DNA of 64,000 nucleotides from Brachybacterium aquaticum (GTDB taxonomy: Bacteria > Actinomycetota > Actinomycetes > Actinomycetales > Dermabacteraceae). Made by a program: the position numbers and the translations under genes. This document shows, piece by piece, positions 23,001 to 30,750 of this stretch. Position 1 is the stretch's first letter; each line of letters starts with the position of its first letter. The notes beneath the pieces were generated by a model that worked only from the letters and a program-made list of their open reading frames with translations, was not told the origin of the DNA and made no database searches. Location of the stretch: assembly GCF_014204755.1 (NCBI RefSeq), contig NZ_JACHLZ010000001.1:62001-126000 (forward strand). Direction: 5' to 3'.

Positions 23001-23657
23001 ATCGGGTACCCTCGTAACGACCGGCTTGTGAACTCAACCCCCGAGGAGAGGGCCGAGCTTCGAGCGAGCATCGGGATACCTGAGGAATGCCGCGCGGTGC
23101 TGTACGCACCAACTTGGCGTGATGTTGGGGCGAGCGGTTATGCGAGTCCTATGGTTGAGTTCTTTGATCCAGAGGACCTCGCTGAACAGATAGGTGGGAA
23201 GACCACGTTCCTCGTCCGGGGACACTCATTCAACCTTCGCGCTGGGGCCGGGCGGAGAGAGGACAGGTCGCGTGTCATCGACGTGACATCGTATCCAGAT
23301 GTAAATGAACTCATGATTGCTTCGGATGTCTTGGTCACAGACTATTCGTCCATCATGTTCGACTATCTGTGCACCGGCAAGCCTATTGTTTACTTTGCTC
23401 CCGATCTGGACGAATATCTTGCGAATCGTGGCATGTACATGGAGCTTCAAGATGTTCTTGCTGGTCCGCTTGTGCAGAACGTGCCCGATCTGGTTTCAGA
23501 ACTCGTCCACCTTGACACTTTCGAGGAAAGATTCGGTCCGCAGTATGAGGCGTTGGCGGAAGCCTTTATCTCGTGGGACGACGGCAGGGCAAGCTCACGC
23601 GCAGTCGACGCCATCCTGAATGCGATCTCGGACCCAAATAGGACCAAGCAACAATAG
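20001..23657 (+). CDS. second giant GT2 + TagF-type fusion (lower-GC gene)
   Basis: 1218 aa. ATG 20001 lies 14 bases after tagD. Same architecture as 16075-19539: GT2 at residues about 40-260 (LSIIVPVYKVEDYLDECISS, LVDDGSPDN, GGLSNARNNG, FVDSDD), a long beta-rich middle (about 400-830), and a TagF-type C-terminus at about 870-1200 (LQTWHGTPLKFIG, VLYAPTWRDVG, VTDYSSIMFDYLCTGKP). Codon use is markedly different from the neighbours, with many A/T third positions (ATT, AAT, ATA, CTA). This points to acquisition from a lower-GC donor and not simple duplication of the first fusion. Probably adds a different sugar/glycerol-phosphate repeat. Confidence 0.87.
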   Translation: MMFNNLNPALRKPMQRLWRATIPESTRRELFARRRAKNESLLSIIVPVYKVEDYLDECISSLVEQTYSNLEIILVDDGSPDNCGAMCDAWKREDGRIKVLHQVNGGLSNARNNGARLATGKYLAFVDSDDIVPKDAFKLLVESLETTGSDVSTGNVQRFQRGRQWQAWNQTYSHRRDNFGALEEDHKVARAVTLESHPELLFDTTAWNKVFRRDFFRRSKITFPEGKLYEDMLPMAQAFSAARSIDVVLDTTYLYREREDKTSITQKRGEVNNLGDKMEMVDRILDLRLGLGAPAKEVQTIVFKALEGDLPVYSPYLGRAKDFDAIYMRSLRKYWGLATRETKDRLALDRRVLYLTQLFGDPSEAETNAGEVRNRFHEIPIIAGDAGLVADIDWDPRLLGVLAPGGDASMERYVYLRQCITDARVGGGRMQITGFAFLEYVPDPQEATIEVSLRNAEGTNVSLEPQSFPSPEANGYWGSGNADRTDCGFRIDQSLDSIFGDVHLESTQRWDVWVRVQYRGRSWESVAFAYWRGGTIRAGVSAHVGTAHHGMFSWQPWGKPLAFITHPPRVEVLVVRVDDNLIDIELSPTKERITGAAMMRSWDSGEISGKLLGTGKNGGLLVQFDTHDMADRGEAGGNLNAWRPSVTLDDGSTLYPSCATDSSSLLTDSAGWEVRNNSAQELLLIDKCCLFEVTEAHFEENRLILSGVNFGGDAMDHKGEFWGADGNNIRHCEFVNLEGNRFEFRVNLEVEDRFGNAAAWKPGEYRIRLWHADGTHCKQRVRSSTALLQSALPLEWTGSLCHARLHVLSDTLEFSLGIKAPLTIHERGRYNHDRMRDAWRGLGDDDVTPREAVVFSVNMGGPAGDSGLAILQEMRKRDLPLEYFWAVTDTSIDVPLGVRKLVRGSSEWFELLSTARVVVNNYGGIDSYGDRAFQYYLQTWHGTPLKFIGRSEIEQEARWAAGKAARARREAGEWDALISPNKFFTSIASREFYYEGKVLEIGYPRNDRLVNSTPEERAELRASIGIPEECRAVLYAPTWRDVGASGYASPMVEFFDPEDLAEQIGGKTTFLVRGHSFNLRAGAGRREDRSRVIDVTSYPDVNELMIASDVLVTDYSSIMFDYLCTGKPIVYFAPDLDEYLANRGMYMELQDVLAGPLVQNVPDLVSELVHLDTFEERFGPQYEALAEAFISWDDGRASSRAVDAILNAISDPNRTKQQ

Positions 23658-23702
23658 TTTCTATGGTCACTAAAGCAATGTGGGTGACGAACGGAGAGTT
23701 AT

Positions 23703-23879
23703 ATGCACTATCTTGTTGGAGGGGCGGGAGTCCCCAATTATGGTGATGAGTTGATCATTCGATCATGGGTCGACTGGTATCAGAACGCATTGGGGCATGC
23801 TTCAAACGGTGAGCTCATCGTTGCAGGGGCGAGTCAGCCGGTACTGCCGTGTGACTTGCAAGCGCGAGCGGTTCGGTAA
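23703..23879 (+). pseudogene. N-terminal remnant of a polysaccharide pyruvyl transferase
   Basis: A 58-codon frame with a GGAG site 8-10 bases upstream of ATG 23703. It begins MHYLVGGAGVPNYGDELIIR, which closely matches the N-terminus of bacterial polysaccharide pyruvyl transferases (GGAGxxNYGDELI). It runs about 50 convincing residues, to ELIVAGASQPVLP, and then stops at 23877-23879. No continuation is found in the other frames downstream, so the remaining roughly 300 residues have been deleted. It may still be translated as a short peptide. Lies between the second TagF fusion and an intact pyruvyl transferase. Confidence 0.6.
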
Positions 23880-23963
23880 GTTCCTATTTTCCAGCTTGTG
23901 AATAGTATCGCGTAATGGGCAAGGCTTTGCTTGCCGTTACTGGATTTCGTTGAAAGGCGTATT

Positions 23964-25292
23964 GTGGCTACTGCCGTTGTGCTCGGGGATATTGGGTGGC
24001 GATATCTTTATCATCTTGGCGACGAGGCGATGACGGAAGCGGCTGTTGCGGAGCTCCGGAGGCGGGATGTAGAGCCTGTTGTCGTGGCTGGCAGTCCTGC
24101 CGTGGCTCGAGAGATGTATGGGGTCTCATCGGTTGCGAGGTTTGGTTTCCGGTCGAAGTGGAAGATGGCCGAGCATGAGGAGTTGCTGAGCAAGGTCGAA
24201 CGCGATCTAGATCGCGGCGAAGCCTCTGAGTCATCCCTCCTTGAGGCATTGCGGAAATGTGACATCGCTATCATTGCGGGCGGAGGAAATCTAGCTTCTC
24301 AATTCCCAAGTCATGTCTTTGAGCGCTACGCCTTTGCGCTCGCGGCCACGAAGTTTGGTAAACCTCTCGTAGTCCTTAGTCAAACTATTGGCCCAACGAT
24401 TGAGGGCCGCGTGGGTGAGCTGGTTCAATCCGTACTCCGCATGGCTAAGGTTGTCGGCTGTCGAGAGTCGATTTCGTATGACCTCACATTGGGTCTTGAT
24501 CTTGATGGGCAGAAGGTTGTCCGAAGTTTTGACGACGCCATCTTGTTGAATGCCGACGGCGCGGATCGCGATGAGGCTGCGATGTATGCCCCGAAGGGAA
24601 GGCCGTTTGTCATCGGGTCTTTTCCTGGTCGTAATGGAAGTCTTCCCTGGTCGGAGGAAGAGCATGTTGCGCGCGTTTCGGCACTGTTGGACAAGTTTGC
24701 GCTCTCCCATGGGTGTGATGTCTTGCTGGTGCCCCATATGGCTTCGTTGCCGGCGGGGCACGATAAGGCGGATCAGCTATCCCATGCAGCAATCGTTGCC
24801 TCGAGTCAAAGCGGTCTGGTTCGTGCGCTCCCCGGCATTCGGGCAAAGACGCTGGTAGCGCTGATGGAGATGTCGCGGGCGTCGGTCTCTTCGCGGTATC
24901 ACCCGGCCGTGTTCGCTTTGCCTTCAGCTTCGCCGGTTGTCGGTGTTCCAACTTCGCGGTACTCGCTTGTGAAGCTGCAAGGAGCGCTAGAGAATGCTGG
25001 TATGTCCGCGCTCGCAGTGCCTACGGCTGCCTGGAATCTGCTTCTGCCTGCGTTGGATGAGGCGTGGGACAGGAGCTCAGAGCTTTCTTCGCATCTCCTG
25101 TCGATTAGGAAGTCTGCGTCGGCGTATCAGTGTGGTTTGTGGGATGGTGTGGCCGACCTTGCCCTAGATGGGACATTTAACATGCCGTCCGGCTTCCCTG
25201 TGGCGGACCAGATGCCGATGGCTGGTGCGTGGAGCGTGGAGGCGCAGGGTGCAATGACTGTGTTCAAGCAGTGGCTGCAGGCGTCGGCGTGA
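23964..25292 (+). CDS. polysaccharide pyruvyl transferase family protein
   Basis: 442 aa from GTG 23964, supported by GAAAGG 6 bases upstream; an earlier in-frame TTG at 23931 has no site. The start VVLGDIGWRYLYHLGDEAMTEA and later IIAGGGNLASQFP, VLSQTIGP, SFDDAILL, LVPHMASLPAGHDKAD and SSRYHPAVFALPSASPVVGV are the ordered signatures of the pyruvyl transferase family (CsaB/WcaK-like). These proteins usually transfer pyruvate from phosphoenolpyruvate to glycan sugars, giving a ketal that in other bacteria anchors SLH-domain proteins. Codon use remains lower in G+C, as in the gene before it. Last gene before the IS cluster. Confidence 0.82.
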   Translation: MATAVVLGDIGWRYLYHLGDEAMTEAAVAELRRRDVEPVVVAGSPAVAREMYGVSSVARFGFRSKWKMAEHEELLSKVERDLDRGEASESSLLEALRKCDIAIIAGGGNLASQFPSHVFERYAFALAATKFGKPLVVLSQTIGPTIEGRVGELVQSVLRMAKVVGCRESISYDLTLGLDLDGQKVVRSFDDAILLNADGADRDEAAMYAPKGRPFVIGSFPGRNGSLPWSEEEHVARVSALLDKFALSHGCDVLLVPHMASLPAGHDKADQLSHAAIVASSQSGLVRALPGIRAKTLVALMEMSRASVSSRYHPAVFALPSASPVVGVPTSRYSLVKLQGALENAGMSALAVPTAAWNLLLPALDEAWDRSSELSSHLLSIRKSASAYQCGLWDGVADLALDGTFNMPSGFPVADQMPMAGAWSVEAQGAMTVFKQWLQASA

Positions 25293-26682
25293 CGCGGAGC
25301 GTTTGTAGTCTTTCTGTTGGGCCGTAAACCTATCCGGGACCGTTCATGAATCGGACGGGATCGATGAAGGCCTTGACTCGGCCCAGGTTCTCTGCCGCTA
25401 CTTTGCGGGTTCGGGCTCTCGGGCGAGGGCCTCGTAGTGGAGCGTCTCGGACTCTACCGGGGTCAGCAGCCCCAGGGGGCCGTGGAGGCGTCGGTTGTTG
25501 TACCAGTCGACCCAGCCGGCAGTGGCGAACTCGACGTCTGAGAGCGTCCGGAACGGGCCGTGGTGGAAGACGGTGGTGCGGGTGCACTCGGTCTTGAACA
25601 GCCCATTGACCGTCTCCATGAGCGCGTTATCGAACGCATCGCCGACGGTCCCGATCGAGGGAGCGATGCCCTCGAGGTCGAGGTGCTCGGTGTACCGGAT
25701 CGACGTGTACTACTTGGGTTCAATCGGTCGATGCAACACCGGGTTGGTGGAGTGAGCGTAGTTGTTCTTCGAATACCTCGGCAGGGGTCTTCCACTCGAG
25801 GACCTTGCGGGGTCGGTTGTTGAGCGCGTGCGCGATGGCCTCGAGGTCCTCAGCGGACCATCGTGAGAGGTCCGTGCCCTTGGGGAAGTACTGGCGCAGC
25901 AAGCCGTTGGTGTTCTCGTTCGTCGGCCGCTGCCATGGCGAGTGGGGGTCGGCGAAGAACATCTTCGTGCCAGTCTCCACGGAGAACTGTGCGTGACCAG
26001 AGAGCTCCTTGCCTCGATCCCAGGTCAGGGTCTTCCGCAGCTGCTCGGGCAGCGTGGTCATCGACGCACTGAGCGCCGCGTTCATCGCGAGAGCGCCGTA
26101 GCCGCCGAGCGATGGACCGTTCTTCACGTAGGGCTGCTCGCCCCAGCCCTCCATGCGGGGCAAGTGGACCAGGATCGTTGAGCGGCTGCTGCGCTCAACG
26201 ATCGTCCCGATCGCCGACCGGCCAGTGCCGATGATCAGGTCGCCCTCCCAGTGACCGGGCACGGCGCGGTCTGCGGCTTCCGCGGGGCGTTCGCTGAGGA
26301 CCACATCGGCCGTGACATGCCCACCGGGCTTGTTCCGCGACCGGGCCCTGGGCCTCCGTAGCGCGCGACCGGTGCGCAGGCACGTGACCAGTTCCCGCTT
26401 GAGAGCGCCGCGACCCTCGATGAACAGCGACTGGTAGATCGCCTCGTGGCTGATGCGCATGGACTCATCATCGGGAAAGTCGATCTTCAAGCGCTGTGCG
26501 ATCTGCTCCGGGCTCCAGGCCAGCGCCCACCGCCGGTCGGCACGGTGCGGCTTGTTCAGCCCTTTCCACGGGGCCGGGGTGGGGCCAGTGACGATCGTGC
26601 CGTCGGGTCGGCGAACGTTGCCGGCGAGCCGGTCGTGGACGTACTGGCGCAGCTGCGTGTTCTCAAGCAGCTTCGCGGCCTT

Positions 26683-26709
26683 GGTCAAGTCCCTGGAAGT
26701 GGTGTAGCG
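26683..26709 (+). repeat. IS256 terminal inverted repeat, left
   Basis: Inner 12 bases AGTGGTGTAGCG (26698-26709) match the right end perfectly; the outer part shares AGTCCC. Preceded by the target duplication GCGGCCTT at 26675-26682. Confidence 0.85.
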
Positions 26710-26725
26710 ATCCTTCGTTTGGGGG

Positions 26726-27976
26726 TCAGGCGGTCAGGGCGGGCAGAGAGCTTGTGGTGACCTCCTCGGTGCTGGTTTCGGGGACGACGGTGAGGCGGCA
26801 GCGGGCGAGGACGTCGAGGCCGAGGTAGCGGCGCCCCTCGGCCCACTCGTCGGTCTGTTCGGCCAGGACCGCGCCGACGAGGCGGACGATCGCCTCGCGG
26901 GTCGGGAAGATGCCGACGGAATCGGTGCGGCGACGGATCTCCTTGTTCAAACGCTCGGTGGGATTGTTCGACCAGATCTGGACCCACACGTCCTTGGGAA
27001 ACCCCGTGAACGCGAGCAGATCTGCGCGGGCGGCATCGAGGTGCTCGGCCACGTCCGGGAGCTTCTCGCTGACGTAGCCCAGCAGCCGCTCGAACTGCGC
27101 GTTCACCGCTTGTGCGTCGGGCTGGTCATAGACGCTGTGCAGCATCGCTTTCACCGCCGGCCACATGCTCTTGGGCGTCACGGCCATGAGGTTCGCGGCG
27201 TAGTGGGTGCGGCACCGTTGCCAGGCCGCGCCGGGCAGGTGCGCAGCGATCGCCTCGACGAGTCCCGCGTGCGCATCACTGGTGACCAGGCGGACCCCGG
27301 CGAGGCCGCGAGCGACGAGGTCAGCGAAGAAGCCGTTCCACGCCGCTCCGGTCTCGGAGGTGGCAACACGCATGCCGAGGACTTCGCGGTGCCCGTCGCC
27401 GTTCACGCCGGTCGCGAGCAGGACGACGGCGTTGATCACGCGCCCACCCTCGCGGACTTTCATCGTCAGCGCGTCAGCGGAGACGAACGTGAACGGCCCG
27501 GCCTCGTCCAAGGGCCGGTGGCGGAACTGCTCGACATGCTCGTCCAACCACTCCGCCATCCTGCTGACCTGCGACTTCGAAAGACTGTGGATGCCCAGGG
27601 TCTTCACGAGCTTATCCATCCGGCGCGTGGAGACACCGGCGAGATAGCAGTCCGCGACGACCGTGATCAGGGCGGATTCGGCGCGCTTGCGCCGCTCGAG
27701 CAGCCACTCGGGGAAGTAGGTGCCAGAGCGGAGCTTGGGGACCGCGACGTCGATCGTGCCGACGCGGGTGTCGAGGTCGCGGTGGCGGTAGCCGTTGCGC
27801 TGCGCGACCCGGCCGCTGCTGGGGCGGCCGTACTCCGCGCCGGCGACAGCGTCTGCGTCCGCGGAGAGCAGGGTATTGATCACGTCCTGGAGCAGGCTGC
27901 GCATCAGATCCGGGGACGCTTCAGCCAGGGCTTCACCGAGCAGGCCGGAAGGGTCGACAATGTGAGGAGCGGTCAT
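26726..27976 (-). CDS. IS256-family transposase, intact
   Basis: 416 aa, normal for the family (about 400-420). Cut-and-paste DDE transposase with the all-alpha insertion. Recognisable segments in order: LLQDVINTLLSADADAVAGAEYG at the N-terminus, RNGYRHRDLDTRVGTID, SKSQVSRMAEWLDEHV, FVSADALTMKVREGG (first catalytic Asp), VTSDAHAGLVEAIAAHLPGA (second Asp), RCRTHYAANLM, and WSNNPTERLNKEIRRRTDSVG containing the catalytic glutamate (TERLNKEIRRR). It fills most of the 1413-bp element. It may be active, since gene, ends and target duplication are all intact. Confidence 0.93.
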   Translation of the reverse strand: MTAPHIVDPSGLLGEALAEASPDLMRSLLQDVINTLLSADADAVAGAEYGRPSSGRVAQRNGYRHRDLDTRVGTIDVAVPKLRSGTYFPEWLLERRKRAESALITVVADCYLAGVSTRRMDKLVKTLGIHSLSKSQVSRMAEWLDEHVEQFRHRPLDEAGPFTFVSADALTMKVREGGRVINAVVLLATGVNGDGHREVLGMRVATSETGAAWNGFFADLVARGLAGVRLVTSDAHAGLVEAIAAHLPGAAWQRCRTHYAANLMAVTPKSMWPAVKAMLHSVYDQPDAQAVNAQFERLLGYVSEKLPDVAEHLDAARADLLAFTGFPKDVWVQIWSNNPTERLNKEIRRRTDSVGIFPTREAIVRLVGAVLAEQTDEWAEGRRYLGLDVLARCRLTVVPETSTEEVTTSSLPALTA

Positions 27977-28068
27977 CGTGATGACTCCGTTCGAGAGTGC
28001 TGTGGAAGGTTCACTCGAAGGATCACACGGTGGCCGCGCCCACGTCCGAGACGATCACGGGGCCACCG

Positions 28069-28095
28069 CGCTACACCACTATGCGGGACTCAACT
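28069..28095 (-). repeat. IS256 terminal inverted repeat, right
   Basis: Reverse complement matches the left end, with the same AGTCCC and AGTGGTGTAGCG blocks. Followed by the duplicated target GCGGCCTT at 28096-28103. Confidence 0.85.
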
Positions 28096-29293
28096 GCGGC
28101 CTTGGGCCGCTTGGCCGACTGTTGCGCCTTCCACTGGGCAACCGTGGCCCGGTATTCCAGCTTCCCGGCACGAGTCGCAGCGTTGCGGCGCAGCTCGCGG
28201 GAGACGGTTCCGGGGTCACGCCCGATCTCGCGGGCAATCTCTCGAACGCCCTTGGCCTGGGCGTGCAGGATGGCGATCTCCTCGCGTTCTTCGAAGCTCA
28301 GGTATCGGCCGATGGGCTCAGCCAGCGAGATAGGCGACATCCCGCCAGCGTGGCGATACCAGCGGGACCCGACTGGCACGGACACGCCGACCGCGAGCGC
28401 CGCTTCTGCCGACGTGATGCCCGTGGCGATCAGGCGCCAGAACTGCCGTTGCACCGCCCGGGACGGGGCAGGGCGTCCGGGCGAGCGCATCGGCGGTCTC
28501 AGCGCCCGGTCAGCACGCACTGACGACGAAGCTCCACCGGCGCGTCGCTCGTCTTCTTGCTCCAGTCTCCCGTGGCCATGCTCGAACACCTCCGAAGTCG
28601 AGGTGTTGCGACGACCAGTTGAATCCGCCCTGAGATCCGGCATCGCTGTGATGGATCAAATCACCTGGTGAGACCTGGTTTCCGTCGCGTTCCCGCTGCC
28701 ACAGCGCGATCCGCAGTGGCGTCATGACGAGATCGGTGCGCATGCTCGAGGACGCGTGCCAGCCCACGATCCGCTGAGCGAACACGTCAACGACGCACGC
28801 GACGTACACGAGCCCGGCCCAGGTGCGAACGTAGGTGAAATCGGTGACCCAGACCAGGTTCGGAGCCGGGCCGTGAAGTCGCGATTGAGCAGGTCACCCG
28901 CCCGTTTCCCATTAGGGTTCGGGATGGTGGTGCGCAGCTTCTTCGCCCGCCGAATACCTTCGAAGCCGAGGGTGCGCATCGCCCGGTCCACCGCCCCACG
29001 GGAGGTGCCGGCCAGGCCTTCCTGACGGCGGAGCAGCGCGACCCACTTCCGCCGCCCGTAGAGCCCTTCAGGGGTCATCTGCCACCGCTGGGTGGTGGCG
29101 TTGAACGTCCAGGCCAGCTCACGGATCTTGTCCTCGACCAGAGCGTCTGTGACCGTCCGAGCGGCGACGCGGGCCGGGTGCTTCCAGGACCGGTAAGTGC
29201 CTGCAGCGATGCTCAGGCCCTGCTGACGCAGGACGCGGAGGACCGGCTCGACTGCATAGCCCTCGGCTCGCATCTCGTCGATGAACGCGCAGA

Positions 29294-29605
29294 TCAGCGG
29301 TTTCGGGGGTCGAGCTCTCCCGCGAAGAAAATTGAAGCCCGGCGGAGGATTTCATTGTCCTCCCGCAGCCTCTTGTTCTCCGCTTTCAGGCGTTTGACCT
29401 CGGCAGACTCCTCGCTGGTGACGCCCGGGCGGGCCCCGTCGTCAACCTCGGCCTGGGCCAGCCAGCGCCGCACGGTCTCCCGCGAGACACCCTCCTGACG
29501 CGCGACCGCGGCAGTGGCCGCCGTGAGAGTGGGGTATTCCTGCTGGTGCTCGCGCACGAGCCGCACGCACCTCGCGCGCAGCTGGGGATCGATCTTCTTC
29601 GGCAT
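29294..29605 (-). CDS. IS3-family OrfA (helix-turn-helix subunit)
   Basis: 103 aa from ATG 29605; a nearby ATG at 29614 would add three residues. Begins MPKKIDPQLRARCVRLVREH, has the helix-turn-helix VARQEGVSRETVRRWLAQAE near residue 40, and a C-terminal leucine-zipper coiled coil (VKRLKAENKRLREDNEILRR) used in this family for multimerisation. Normally fused to OrfB by -1 ribosomal frameshifting near the overlap. Here OrfB is broken, so only the regulatory OrfA can be made. Confidence 0.85.
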   Translation of the reverse strand: MPKKIDPQLRARCVRLVREHQQEYPTLTAATAAVARQEGVSRETVRRWLAQAEVDDGARPGVTSEESAEVKRLKAENKRLREDNEILRRASIFFAGELDPRNR

Positions 29606-29667
29606 GCTGTCCATCCTCTCGGACTCAAACAGCAGCGGCATCAAACCTGGGATGCTTCTATGTTGTG

Positions 29668-30750
29668 TCAAGCCGCGGCGGCGGCGTCCGGGACGGGGTG
29701 GGCAACTGTGAGTGATCGGAAGATCTGGCGGCTGATGTAGCGCTTGAGGCAGCGTCGGATCTCTCTGGATGTCTTGCCCTCGCTTTGGCGCCGCTCGATG
29801 TAGGTGCGGGTGGCAGGATCGGTGCGCATCCTGGTGAGCACGATGGTGTTCAGCGCGCGGTTCAGCCGTCGGTCTCCACCGCGGTTGAGGCGATGCCTCG
29901 TGGTGTTACCCGAGGAGGCCGGGATCGGGCAGACTCCTGCGATCATGGCGAATGCGGCCTCGTTGCGTATTCGGCCGGGGTGCGACCAGACCGTCAAGAT
30001 CACGGCTGCGGTGACTGCGCCGACTCCTGGCAGGTCCAGCAGCTCGGGAGCTGTGGTCTCCACGAGGTGAGTGATCCGTTCACGGTTCTCGGCGAGGTCC
30101 CTCTCGAGCGTCGTGATCTGCTTCGCGAGGCGTGTCGCTTCGGCGCGGGCGGTTGCTGTCCCCAGCGTCTCTTCTCGGCGACGCCAGCTCGCGATCGTCG
30201 CGATCTGCATTCCGGTCAAGGCCCGGCGTGCATCGATTCCAAGGTCGTGGGTTCTCACGAGTGCGGTGAGGGCGTTGATGCACCGCAATCTGTCGGCGTT
30301 CTGTTGGTCGCGGGCACCGGTGAGGACTTGGAGCGCCGACTGCAGGTCACCGGTGCGACGATCTCGCAACGTCGTCAACGGCATGACGAGACTCGATCGG
30401 GCGGCGAGTAGCGCGTCGAGGGCGTCGGTCTTGCTTCGGGCTCGTGCACGACGCGGGGTCGGTGCCTCGACGACTCGGTAGCCGACCTGCTGCAGCACGT
30501 CGCTGAGAACTGCCCCGTAAGAGCCGGTTCCTTCCACGGCGATCAGCACACCGTCGAGGTCTCCCTCGGTGCGGCGCGCGATCCATTCTCGTGCGCGTCG
30601 CAGCCCTGCAGGGCTGGTCGGGAAGACATTCTGATCGATGAGGCCGCCGTTCGGAGCCTCGATGATCGCGTAGGAGTGGGTTGCGGCGTGGGTGTCGACT
30701 CCGACGACGTATCGGTAGAAGTCCCCTACGGTGGCAGGCAGACTGTTCAT
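29668..30750 (-). CDS. IS110-family transposase/recombinase
   Basis: 360 aa, complete. The N-terminal DEDD RuvC-like domain shows VVGVDTHAATHSYAII (first Asp), VLIAVEGTGSYGAVL (Glu), and RRARARSKTDALDALLAA (Asp pair). A coiled region follows. The C-terminal Transposase_20 domain (about 235-345) reads LLDLPGVGAVTAAVILTVW, EAAFAMIAGVCPIPASSGNT and RLNRGGDRRLNRALNTIV, with the serine of PASSGN as the family catalytic residue. Members recombine DNA using a structured bridge RNA transcribed from the element's noncoding end. Coding frame is intact, so it may be active. Confidence 0.93.
   Translation of the reverse strand: MNSLPATVGDFYRYVVGVDTHAATHSYAIIEAPNGGLIDQNVFPTSPAGLRRAREWIARRTEGDLDGVLIAVEGTGSYGAVLSDVLQQVGYRVVEAPTPRRARARSKTDALDALLAARSSLVMPLTTLRDRRTGDLQSALQVLTGARDQQNADRLRCINALTALVRTHDLGIDARRALTGMQIATIASWRRREETLGTATARAEATRLAKQITTLERDLAENRERITHLVETTAPELLDLPGVGAVTAAVILTVWSHPGRIRNEAAFAMIAGVCPIPASSGNTTRHRLNRGGDRRLNRALNTIVLTRMRTDPATRTYIERRQSEGKTSREIRRCLKRYISRQIFRSLTVAHPVPDAAAAA

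Larger units (their letters stand above)
26683..28095 (-). mobile_element. complete IS256-family element (1413 bp)
   Basis: Bounded by 27-bp imperfect inverted repeats (20/27 identical) and by the 8-bp direct repeat GCGGCCTT at 26675-26682 and 28096-28103. It contains one intact transposase gene. An 8-bp target duplication is typical of the family. It is the youngest insertion of the nest, since its own gene is intact and it interrupts the IS30 gene. Confidence 0.9.
25720..28490 (-). pseudogene. IS30-family transposase split by IS256
   Basis: Minus strand, ATG 28490. The N-terminal half (28490 to about 28096) carries two helix-turn-helix regions (ITSAEAALAVGVSVPVGSRW and FEEREEIAILHAQAKG...GRDPGTVSREL). 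The C-terminal half (26682-25720) carries the DDE catalytic core: WSPEQIAQRLKIDFPDDE, GHWEGDLIIGTGRSAIGT, LTWDRGKELSGH, and DPHSPWQRPTNENTNGLLRQ. Removing the IS256 and one copy of its 8-bp duplication joins ...AKRPK to AAKLLENTQ in frame, giving a 449-residue transposase of normal length. In its present state it is inactive. Confidence 0.88.
25712..28629 (-). mobile_element. IS30-family element, itself interrupted by an IS256-family element
   Basis: Imperfect terminal inverted repeats of about 28 bases are seen at 25713-25740 and, inverted, 28602-28629 (20 of 28 positions match; shared GGTCG and GCAACACC). The direct repeat CT at 25710-25711 and 28630-28631 fits a 2-base target duplication; deleting the element restores the IS3 reading frame. 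Length without the internal IS256 is about 1.5 kb. Confidence 0.8.
25398..29300 (-). pseudogene. IS3-family transposase OrfB, broken by frameshift and insertion
   Basis: Minus strand. The 5' part (about 29300-28632) reads IDEMRAEGYAVEPVLRVLR, a helper domain, and then the DDE core (LVWVTDFTYV, SDAGSQ). The 3' part (25709-25398) reads YTSIRYTEHLDLEGIAPS, GDAFDNALMETVNGLFKTE and GWVDWYNNRRLHGPLG. Two lesions are visible. One C is missing from the C-run at 28868-28870, shifting the frame before LVWVTDFTYV. The whole IS30 element is inserted between the codons at 28630-28632 and 25707-25709. The gene cannot make a working transposase. Its frame is -1 relative to OrfA, as is usual in this family. 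Confidence 0.85.
25340..29660 (-). mobile_element. IS3-family element, interrupted by an IS30-family element
   Basis: The two ends of one IS3-family element flank the cluster: orfA and the 5' part of orfB at about 28632-29605, and the 3' part of orfB at 25398-25709, both minus strand. Joining 28632 to 25709 across the insert restores the DDE-domain sequence SDAGSQ + YTSIRYTEHLDLEG in frame. The outer termini and terminal inverted repeats could not be fixed by eye, so the limits given are approximate. Confidence 0.75.

Noticed and set aside
25720-26688. IS30 transposase C-terminal half taken as a complete gene starting at 26688
   Set aside because: The start codon there lies in the IS256 inverted repeat; the true N-terminus is at 28490, across the insertion.
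29119-29355. 78-codon minus-strand frame across the IS3 orfA/orfB junction
   Set aside because: Third-frame shadow; the orfB sequence continues in the -1 frame.
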